NCBI GenBank assembly: GCA_020851035.1
Contig: JADZDM010000005.1
Span: forward strand, 527,049 to 591,048
Reading direction: 5' to 3'
DNA length: 64,000 nt
Source: Gemmatimonadaceae bacterium
GTDB lineage: Bacteria > Gemmatimonadota > Gemmatimonadetes > Gemmatimonadales > Gemmatimonadaceae
Shown: positions 27,213 through 33,809 of the stretch, piece by piece
Layout of the letters: the number at the start of each line of letters is the position of its first letter
How positions within the stretch are numbered: position 1 is the first letter of the stretch
Made by a program: the position numbers and the translations under genes
The notes under the pieces: model-generated
What the model was told of the DNA's origin: nothing
Database searches by the model: none
Seen by the model: the letters and a program-made list of their open reading frames with translations, nothing else

Positions 27213-29540
27213 CTAGTGCCGGAACAGGTACGAGAGCTTGATGAAGATGCCGTCGGACTCCCGCAGCAGCCGCGTGTCCAGCACCGTGCCCCGCGATCCC
27301 CAGCGGTCGCCATAGCCGATGAAGGCCGTCGTGCCTGGGGTGGGCTCGTACTGCACCAGCCAGTCGGTGCTCAGCGATCGCGTGTGAGTCGGCTGCGACG
27401 GCCCGCCGTCCGATCCCGTGATCGGCTGCCCCGTGATCGTGTTGCGCACGGCATCGCTGCGGTTCCCGTTGAACTGCGTCACCACACGGAAGAACACCGT
27501 GCGTGACGGCTGGTACTCCGCCTTCAGTCGCGGGATCGTCACGCGGGCATACATGGTGCCATTGGCGCGCGCCAGTCGCGCGTGCGTGAGCATGCCCTCC
27601 AGGCGCGTGCCCGGGGTCGGACGCAGTGTCACTGCGGCGGTCGCCCGCCGCACGGTGCCGGCGATCCCCTCGCCGAAGAGCGGCACGTCGCCGGCCTCCA
27701 CGCTCAGCGAGCCGTTCACGCGGCGAAACACGGGCGTCGTGAGCGATCCCGAGACCGTCCACAGGTTCGACAGGCGGGCGCCCGGCTTCTGCGCCACCAG
27801 CTGAACGCTGCCATCCCGCTGGTATATCCCCGAATCGACCGTCACGAAGTCACGCTGCACCGACGGCGACAGGCCCCAGCCGCCGCGCATGGTGATGAAG
27901 GTGCCTACCTGCTCGTTTCCCTCGATCATGCCGGCACGCGAGAACGACCCATATCGCCAGATGCGCGACGGACCGGCGAAGATGCTGATGTTCTGGAACA
28001 ACGACGTCTCGGTGCCCAGGAACGACACGCGATGGAACATGTGTGCCTGCTGGAACGCGCGGCGCGGCACGAACCCGGCACCCGTCTCGAAGTCGTCGCC
28101 GACACCGGTGGTCGCCAGGTTGAAGCCCCAGCGCCGGCCGGTGCGATCCAGCTCCGCGTTCCAGATCGGCGCCTGCGTCGACGACCCCGTGCGCGACGTG
28201 AACGAGCTGCCGTACTGCACCTGGGCGTAGTAGAGCTTCTGGAAGACGTAGCGCGTGTCGGCTGCCACCACCGTGTTGGTCACCCCGCCGCCGCGCCGGT
28301 CGGTCACGGTGATGCCGGCCACCGAGTTCTCGCCGTAGTCGCGGCGCAGTCGCGCGATGTTCACCGCGTCGTAGTGGTCGGACAGCTCGTCCACCGCCGA
28401 CATCAGTGCCACACCCAGCCGGCCGGTCTTGCCGGTGACCTTCAGCCCGGCGATCGGGTTGTCGATCGTGCGGGAGTACACCAGCTGGTTCGGGGTGGCG
28501 AAGAGCTCGATGCCCTCGAGGAAGAAGGGCCGGCGCTCCGGCACGAACAGCGCGAAGCGCTCGTTCGCCGTCACCAGTCCCACGTCCGCCTCCACCTGCG
28601 AGAAGTCGGGGTTGATCGTGCCGTCGATGGCCAGCGAGGGGAAGCCGAGCCGCAGGTTCACGCCGGCATCACCCCGCATCGGGCCGCGGGTGAAGTGGCC
28701 GGCGCCGTTCTCCGAGCCCACGCTGGCCCCCGTCACGAACGGTTGCACGTCGGTCACCACGCCGCGGTTCACCCGCTCGATCCCCGTCAGCGTGCCGCTC
28801 TGCGCCAGGAACGACGATGCGCCGCGCTGCGCATCGGTCCACGTGTCCTCGGCGGTGCGAGACGGGATGCTCCGCAGCACCTGGATGCCCCACGTCTGCA
28901 CCTGCTCGGCCGAGAACCGGATGCTGCGGAACGGAATCTTCATCTCGATCACGTAGCCGGTGGCCGTGCGCCGGCCGGAGGTGACGAACTGGAAGTCGGG
29001 GGCGAAGTCCACGCTGCCACCGAACATGCTGCCGGCGCTCACGGCGCCCTCCGTCCGCACCCCGTCGAGCTGCACCCCGAGGGCGTTCGCGCCGAAGAGG
29101 TAGGCGCGACGCCGGTCGTTGAACGTGTCGAGGTAGATCGCGACGCGGTCGTCGTTGGTGACGTTGTCGCGCTTGGAGACGGTCGCGCGCACCGCCGCCG
29201 GGTCCGACGCGGTGGCGATGATGCCGAAGTAGATCGCCTGCGCGGTGTAGACCACCCGCACCTCGGTGGAGTCCACTGCCGGCCGCTGGTCCACCGGCTG
29301 GTACTGCGAGAAGCCCGTCAGGCGCGCGGCGCCCTGCCATGCCGCGTCGTCCATGACGCCGTCGACCACGAGCGAGTCGTCCACGCGTGTGGGGCGCACC
29401 GCCGGGGCGCCGCGCCCGGGGACGGCGAGTGGAGTCGCGGGAGCCTGCGACGTGGCGGCGGAGGCGAACGGCAGGGCGGCGAGCAGTCCCGCGAGCACGC
29501 GCGACATCGCGCGCGGACGGGTAGGGGTCAGCAAGAGCAT
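27213..29540 (-). CDS. DUF5916 outer-membrane protein with CBM9-like domain
   Basis: A 775-residue protein, probably outer-membrane. The ATG at 29540 has an AGGA five bases upstream; a second in-frame ATG lies at 29507. A signal peptide ([20 protein letters not shown]) precedes the mature part. Residues about 50-260 match the CBM9-like domain of the DUF5916 family (VDDSLVVDGVMDDAAWQGA, VYTAQAIYFGIIATASDP, DRVAIYLDTFNDRRRAYLF). The rest is a long run of alternating beta strands with aromatic residues, ending SYLFRH, as expected for a beta-barrel that finishes in an aromatic-plus-residue signature. Such proteins are common in Gemmatimonadota and Bacteroidota. The ligand is unknown. Monocistronic. 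Confidence 0.87.
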   Translation of the reverse strand: MLLLTPTRPRAMSRVLAGLLAALPFASAATSQAPATPLAVPGRGAPAVRPTRVDDSLVVDGVMDDAAWQGAARLTGFSQYQPVDQRPAVDSTEVRVVYTAQAIYFGIIATASDPAAVRATVSKRDNVTNDDRVAIYLDTFNDRRRAYLFGANALGVQLDGVRTEGAVSAGSMFGGSVDFAPDFQFVTSGRRTATGYVIEMKIPFRSIRFSAEQVQTWGIQVLRSIPSRTAEDTWTDAQRGASSFLAQSGTLTGIERVNRGVVTDVQPFVTGASVGSENGAGHFTRGPMRGDAGVNLRLGFPSLAIDGTINPDFSQVEADVGLVTANERFALFVPERRPFFLEGIELFATPNQLVYSRTIDNPIAGLKVTGKTGRLGVALMSAVDELSDHYDAVNIARLRRDYGENSVAGITVTDRRGGGVTNTVVAADTRYVFQKLYYAQVQYGSSFTSRTGSSTQAPIWNAELDRTGRRWGFNLATTGVGDDFETGAGFVPRRAFQQAHMFHRVSFLGTETSLFQNISIFAGPSRIWRYGSFSRAGMIEGNEQVGTFITMRGGWGLSPSVQRDFVTVDSGIYQRDGSVQLVAQKPGARLSNLWTVSGSLTTPVFRRVNGSLSVEAGDVPLFGEGIAGTVRRATAAVTLRPTPGTRLEGMLTHARLARANGTMYARVTIPRLKAEYQPSRTVFFRVVTQFNGNRSDAVRNTITGQPITGSDGGPSQPTHTRSLSTDWLVQYEPTPGTTAFIGYGDRWGSRGTVLDTRLLRESDGIFIKLSYLFRH

Positions 29541-29710
29541 GGTCCTGTGGAGTGATGGCCGATCGGCATCGCCGGCCGGAGCGGGCAAGGTAGCGGACTG
29601 CGCCGCAGTGGCGTCACCCGGTGCCGCTGTCCTTGCCCCATCTCGCGATCGGTGGCTACCTGTTCCGGGTTCGTCCGCCTGACGATGGTGTCCCACGCCC
29701 CGACTCCTGC

Positions 29711-30631
29711 ATGCCGCTGCACCTGGACACCCCGCTCATCGCGTCGCATCCACTCAGCCGATCGGCGGGACGATCGATCTGGCTCAAGCTCGACGGACTG
29801 CAGCCACCCGGGTCGTTCAAGATCCGCGGGATCGGCCACGCCTGCGAGGTGCACCGCGCAGCCGGTGCCACCCGCTTCGTCTCCTCGTCCGGGGGGAACG
29901 CGGGCCTCGCCGTCGCCTACGCCGGCCATCGGATGGGCATCGCGGTGGTCGTGGTGGTGCCGCAGACCACCACCGAACGCGCGCTCGCGCTGCTGCGGCA
30001 GCATGGCGCCGAGGTGGTCGTGCACGGTGCGTCGTGGCAGGAGGCGAACGAACACGCGCTGTCGCTGGTGGGGCCGGCGGACGCGTTCATCCATCCGTTC
30101 GACGACCCGCTCCTCTGGGACGGCCACGCCACGCTGATCGACGAGGTGGCCGCGGCGGGACTGCGACCGGATGCGGTCGTGCTCTGCGTGGGTGGCGGCG
30201 GGCTGCTCTGCGGGGTGGCCGAGGGGCTGCAGCGGAACGGGATGGCGGCCGTGCCGATCCTCGCGGTCGAGACCGAGGGGGCCGCGTCGCTGCACGATGC
30301 GATGCGCGCCGGCGAGCTGGTCACGCTCGATCGCATCGCCACCGTCGCCACGTCGCTCGGCGCCCGCCGTGTGGCCGCCCGCGCGCTGGCGTGGACACGG
30401 GAGCGGACGGTGCACAGCCTGCTCGTGTCCGACGCGAGCGCGCTGCGCGCCTGCGAACGCTTCCTCGACGACCACCGGATGCTGGTGGAGCCGGCGTGTG
30501 GTGCGAGCCTCGCGCTGGCCTATGACCACGCCGAGCAGCTGGCCCCGTATGGCACCGTGCTGATCATCGCCTGTGGTGGAGCGACGGCCACGATCGACCA
30601 GATCCGGGCGTGGTCGGCGGCCGGCGCGTGA
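29711..30631 (+). CDS. Pyridoxal-phosphate serine/threonine dehydratase-like enzyme
   Basis: A 306-residue fold-type II PLP enzyme that would deaminate L-serine or L-threonine to a 2-oxoacid. The start chosen is ATG 29711 (MPLHLDTPLIASHPLS), because the frame further upstream has no family resemblance. Catalytic lysine K37 sits in PPGSFKIRGI, the substrate/phosphate loop SSSGGNAG follows at about residue 65, VCVGGGGLLCGV is the glycine-rich PLP phosphate-binding loop and IIACGGATA is the C-terminal loop. Length fits the serine dehydratase branch, without a C-terminal ACT regulatory domain. It lies between divergent and convergent single genes, so no operon. Confidence 0.85.
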   Translation: MPLHLDTPLIASHPLSRSAGRSIWLKLDGLQPPGSFKIRGIGHACEVHRAAGATRFVSSSGGNAGLAVAYAGHRMGIAVVVVVPQTTTERALALLRQHGAEVVVHGASWQEANEHALSLVGPADAFIHPFDDPLLWDGHATLIDEVAAAGLRPDAVVLCVGGGGLLCGVAEGLQRNGMAAVPILAVETEGAASLHDAMRAGELVTLDRIATVATSLGARRVAARALAWTRERTVHSLLVSDASALRACERFLDDHRMLVEPACGASLALAYDHAEQLAPYGTVLIIACGGATATIDQIRAWSAAGA

Positions 30632-30656
30632 CGCGGCCGACGGCGTTTCCCCGGCC

Positions 30657-31136
30657 CTAGCGTCCGAGCAGGCGCTTCAACTGCGCGATCTGTCCCACGT
30701 GGTACGCGTCATGCTGCGCCAGGCCCACCAGCATCTCGCCGAACGTGACACCGGTGCCAAGCGCTGGTTCGCGTGTCTTCCCGACGGCGCGCTGCAGGCG
30801 CTGCGCCGGCATGGTGGCCACCGTGTCGGCCACCCGGGCGTGTGCGCGCGTCAGCGCCGCCTTCGCGGCACGCCAGGCGGCGTCCGTCGGTGCGGGCACC
30901 GGTGGCCAGTCGCCGCGCGCGGGCGTTGCCGGTGCGGCACCATCCAGCCGCCGCTGCACCTCCTCCGTCCACGCCGTCATGTGCAGCACCAGCTGCCAGA
31001 TGGAGTGACCACCCGGAATGGGCGTGGCGGCGGCGTCGGCGGCGGACACGCCGCGCAGCATGCGGGTCCGTGAGGTCCCGTACCATGGGTCGCCGTCGTG
31101 ACCGGCGATGTACTGGGTCAGCAATGGGGATGGCAT
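30657..31136 (-). CDS. DinB-like (DUF664-type) protein
   Basis: A 159-residue four-helix DinB-superfamily protein. H52 (QLVLHMTAW) with H142 and H146 (AQHDAYHVGQIAQLKRLL) form the conserved three-histidine metal site of the family. Members include metal-dependent thiol S-transferases and damage-inducible proteins of unknown role, and the substrate cannot be predicted here. It ends 25 bases from the stop of the convergent dehydratase gene. Confidence 0.88.
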   Translation of the reverse strand: MPSPLLTQYIAGHDGDPWYGTSRTRMLRGVSAADAAATPIPGGHSIWQLVLHMTAWTEEVQRRLDGAAPATPARGDWPPVPAPTDAAWRAAKAALTRAHARVADTVATMPAQRLQRAVGKTREPALGTGVTFGEMLVGLAQHDAYHVGQIAQLKRLLGR

Positions 31137-31220
31137 GCCGGAATCTGTGCCGACGGGTCACCGTCTGGCGAGGGTCTGCCGGCGTGCCGCCTGCCGGTGC
31201 TCACCGTGGTGCTGCGACGG

Positions 31221-31565
31221 TCAGGCCAACCCTGCGGCCGCCCACGTCGTCGCGTTGAAGCCGGCCAGGATCCGCGTGCCCGTATCCAGCAGCGGACGCT
31301 TGATGAAGTTGGTGTTCGCGAGGATCAGGTCCCGCGCCGCCGCCGGCGTGAGCGCGGCCTGTTGCCGTGGCGGGAGCTCCCGGTACGCGGTCGAGTTCCG
31401 GTTGAACACCACCTCCCAGCCGGCACGATCGAACCAGTCCTGCACCGTCGCCGCGTCCAGCGCGTCACGTCGGTAGTCGATGAAGGTGTAGGCGATGCCG
31501 GCGGCATCGAGCCACTTCATCGCGTTGCGGACCATGTCGCAGGACCGGAAACCGTAGAGGCGCAT
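31221..31565 (-). CDS. ArsC/Spx-like thioredoxin-fold protein (YffB type)
   Basis: A 114-residue protein of the ArsC/Spx superfamily. The chosen ATG at 31565 gives MRLYGFRSCDMVRNAMKWL, the normal family start, with the single Cys in SCDMVRNA in place of the usual CxxC-like motif. The RPLLDTGTRILAGF segment near the end is the conserved ArsC-like C-terminus. Most family members of this length with one cysteine are uncharacterised reductases. It starts 208 bases from a divergent gene. Confidence 0.85.
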   Translation of the reverse strand: MRLYGFRSCDMVRNAMKWLDAAGIAYTFIDYRRDALDAATVQDWFDRAGWEVVFNRNSTAYRELPPRQQAALTPAAARDLILANTNFIKRPLLDTGTRILAGFNATTWAAAGLA

Positions 31566-31716
31566 GCGGAGTAGTGACGGGACCAGGCGTGAACCGGGAC
31601 CGAATGATATCGCGGCGCGGCTGGCCTGTTGGAGTCCTGGTGGCCGAACCTCTGCGCGCCCGGTGGTGCGGTCTCCCGCGGGCGACTCTGGTCGCACCGC
31701 CAGCATTGCGATGTCG

Positions 31717-31746
31717 TTGACACGACTGTGGGCATCGCGCTATTCA
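31717..31746 (+). promoter_or_regulatory. Possible sigma-70 promoter for the membrane protein gene
   Basis: TTGACA at 31717-31722 is a perfect -35 box. TATTCA at 31741-31746, after an 18-base spacer, is a weak -10. The predicted start is about 20 bases upstream of the ATG at 31774. Confidence 0.4.
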
Positions 31747-31773
31747 GCTTGCCCCCGCACCGGAGCCGCCCGC

Positions 31774-32319
31774 ATGACCGACCTCACCTTCGCGACCGCA
31801 CAAGCCGACACGCGCCGCGCCTACCTCTGCGGCGCACCGGGTGTGCTAACGTCGGGGCTCGTCTGGCTCGCCGCCGCCGGTACGGCGGCACTGGTCTCCA
31901 GTGACAGGGCAGTGCTCGTGCTCCTCCTCGGCGGCGCACTGATCTTTCCCGTCAGCCTGGTGGTCACCAAGCTGCTCGGCGCGAGCGGGAAGCACGCGGC
32001 CGGCAATGCGCTCGGCGGTCTCGCCGGAGAGAGCACGGTCTGGCTCATCACAGGGTGCATCATCGCCTACGGTGCGCACCTGCTGCGCGGGTCCTGGTTC
32101 TTCCCGGTGATGCTGCTGGTGATCGGCTCGCGCTACTTCGCCTTCCAGACCGTGTATGGCATGCGCACCTACTGGGTGCTCGGCGCGCTGCTGTGGGGGG
32201 CGGGCATGGCCATCGCGATGGCGAACGGGCCGGCCGTGGCAGGCGCGCTGGCCGGTGCCGTCATCGAACTTGTCGTCGCAGGCGTGCTCTTCGTGCAGGC
32301 GCGACGGCGGAGCGCGTGA
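31774..32319 (+). CDS. Multi-pass inner membrane protein (DUF7010-like)
   Basis: A 181-residue membrane protein with about five to six hydrophobic helices (for example VLTSGLVWLAAAGTAALV, VLVLLLGGALIFPVSLVV, STVWLITGCIIAYGAHLL, WVLGALLWGAGMAIAMA). The soluble N-terminus is short (MTDLTFATAQADTRRAYLCG). The layout resembles DUF7010 but I cannot confirm the family. A plausible promoter lies upstream. A tandem repeat array begins 17 bases after the stop. Confidence 0.8.
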   Translation: MTDLTFATAQADTRRAYLCGAPGVLTSGLVWLAAAGTAALVSSDRAVLVLLLGGALIFPVSLVVTKLLGASGKHAAGNALGGLAGESTVWLITGCIIAYGAHLLRGSWFFPVMLLVIGSRYFAFQTVYGMRTYWVLGALLWGAGMAIAMANGPAVAGALAGAVIELVVAGVLFVQARRRSA

Positions 32320-32335
32320 TGTCGTCGACGCGCCC

Positions 32336-32531
32336 TTCAAGGGGACGGAGATCTTGAACGGCGTTCAAGGGGACGAGTTCAAGGGGACGGAGATCTTGAA
32401 CGGCGTTCAAGGGGACGAGTTCAAGGGGACGGAGATCTTGAACGGCGTTCAAGGGGACGAGTTCAAGGGGACGGAGATCTTGAACGGGTCCCCTTGATGC
32501 GTCCGGAGTTCAAGATCTCCGTCCCCTTGAA
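32336..32531. repeat. 42-bp tandem repeat array ending in a perfect 24-bp hairpin
   Basis: Four copies start at 32336, 32378, 32420 and 32462, exactly 42 bases apart, and the fourth breaks down after about 25 bases. Each unit holds the short core TTCAAGGGGACG twice, 28 bases apart. The last copy (32462-32485) is followed after 22 bases by its perfect reverse complement (32508-32531), giving a strong hairpin. The same core recurs in inverted form at 53345-53408. No open frame or transposase is associated. The arm composition resembles REP-like elements mobilised by RAYT transposases elsewhere. Confidence 0.9.
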
Positions 32532-32555
32532 ACTCCCGAGCCTCGCTGCCTGCGA

Positions 32556-32567
32556 TAGCTTGCAGCC
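32556..32567 (+). promoter_or_regulatory. Leaderless-type -10 element before the RNA methyltransferase gene
   Basis: TAGCTT at 32556-32561 is followed by exactly six bases and then the GTG start. A transcript from it would begin at or next to the start codon. No Shine-Dalgarno is present. A convincing -35 is not visible. Confidence 0.4.
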
Positions 32568-33713
32568 GTGTCCACCACCTGGTCCGCCTTCGCGATCACC
32601 GCTCCCGGCATCGCCCCCGTCACCGCCGCGGAGCTCGACGCGCTCGGCCTCCCGCACGAGGCACCCACGCCCGACGGCGTGGCGTTCCCGGCCGACTTCC
32701 GCACCATCGCGCTGACCAACCTCTGGCTCCGCACGGCATCCCGCATCATCGTGCGGCTGGGCGAGTTCAAGGCGCAGGGGTTCGCCGACCTCGAGAAGGG
32801 TGCGTCCCGACTGCCGTGGAACCAGGTGCTGCTGCCCGGCCAGCCGATCGCCATCCGGGTGACCTGCCGCAAGTCGCGCCTGTACCACAGCGATGCCGTG
32901 GCCGAACGGGTGGCGAAGCAGGTGTCGCGGCACTTCGGCATCGATGCGCCCGTGGTGCGCCTCACCGACAGCGACGACGACGACGCCCCCACCGACGAGG
33001 CGCAGCGCATCCTCGTGCGCGTGGTGCACGACGTCTGCACCATCAGTGCCGACACGTCCGGCGAGCTGCTGCACAAGCGCGGCTACCGCCAGGCCGTGGC
33101 CAAGGCCCCGCTGCGCGAGACGGTCGCCGCGGCCTGCCTGCTGGCGTGCGACTATGACGCCGGCACCCCGTTCATCGACCCGATGTGCGGCAGCGGCACG
33201 ATCCCGATCGAGGCGGCGATGATCGCGCGGAAGCAGGCCCCAGGCCGCGCCCGTCCGTTCGCGTTCGAGCACTGGCCCGGCGCCGACCGCGACGTGCTCC
33301 CCGGCCTCCGCCGCGCCACGAAGGCCGCCGGTGTCGACGTGCCGGACATCGTGATCACCGGCAGCGACCGCGATCCCGGCGCCATCCGCATGTCGCAGGA
33401 GAACGCCGTCCGCGCCGGCGTGGACGCGATGATCGACTTCCACCAGCGCTCCATCGACGCCATCGAGCCCCCCGCCGAGCAGGGCCTCTGGCTCAGCAAC
33501 GCGCCCTACGGCCGCCGCGTGGGCAACAGCGATGCGCTCACCGGGCTGTTCGTGCAGGTCGGCAAGCTCGCCCGCGGCGCGTTCGCCGACTGGCGCGTGG
33601 CGCTGCTGATGGCCGAGGTCTCACACGTGAAGGCGCTGCAGTCACCGACCACCGAGATCCTCCGCACACGCGTCGGCGGGATCCAGGTGGCGCTGCACGG
33701 CATCGAGACGTAG
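32568..33713 (+). CDS. THUMP-domain class I RNA methyltransferase (RlmL/YpsC-like)
   Basis: A 381-residue SAM-dependent RNA methyltransferase. Residues 50-165 look like a THUMP RNA-binding region with the preceding ferredoxin-like segment (TAAELDALGLPHEAPT, WNQVLLPGQPIAIRVTCRKS). Residues 170-380 are the Rossmann methyltransferase, with SAM motif I DPMCGSGTIPIEAA starting at D204 and motif IV LSNAPYG with N311, where the usual NPPY is changed to NAPY. Such proteins make m2G in 23S rRNA or tRNA. This one lacks the RlmK-like second domain of the E. coli fusion. The GTG start at 32568 follows a leaderless-type -10. Confidence 0.9.
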   Translation: MSTTWSAFAITAPGIAPVTAAELDALGLPHEAPTPDGVAFPADFRTIALTNLWLRTASRIIVRLGEFKAQGFADLEKGASRLPWNQVLLPGQPIAIRVTCRKSRLYHSDAVAERVAKQVSRHFGIDAPVVRLTDSDDDDAPTDEAQRILVRVVHDVCTISADTSGELLHKRGYRQAVAKAPLRETVAAACLLACDYDAGTPFIDPMCGSGTIPIEAAMIARKQAPGRARPFAFEHWPGADRDVLPGLRRATKAAGVDVPDIVITGSDRDPGAIRMSQENAVRAGVDAMIDFHQRSIDAIEPPAEQGLWLSNAPYGRRVGNSDALTGLFVQVGKLARGAFADWRVALLMAEVSHVKALQSPTTEILRTRVGGIQVALHGIET

Positions 33714-33762
33714 CCGGCCGTCTTCGACGGCAAGGGCAACCACTCCATCGCCAAGACGCACG

Positions 33763-33806
33763 GCGGGCAACGCCCGCTTGGAACGGCAGCACTGCACGCG
33801 GTGCAG
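33763..33806. terminator. Two small hairpins between convergent genes
   Basis: GCGGGC/GCCCGC (33763-33777, three-base loop) and CTGCAC/GTGCAG (33792-33806, three-base loop) lie between the ends of two convergent genes. Neither has a good T-tract, so termination is only a possibility. Confidence 0.3.
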
Positions 33807-33809
33807 GTG

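Noticed and set aside
32336..32531. CRISPR array
   Set aside because: The 42-base units are continuous with no unique spacers between them, and no cas gene is near.
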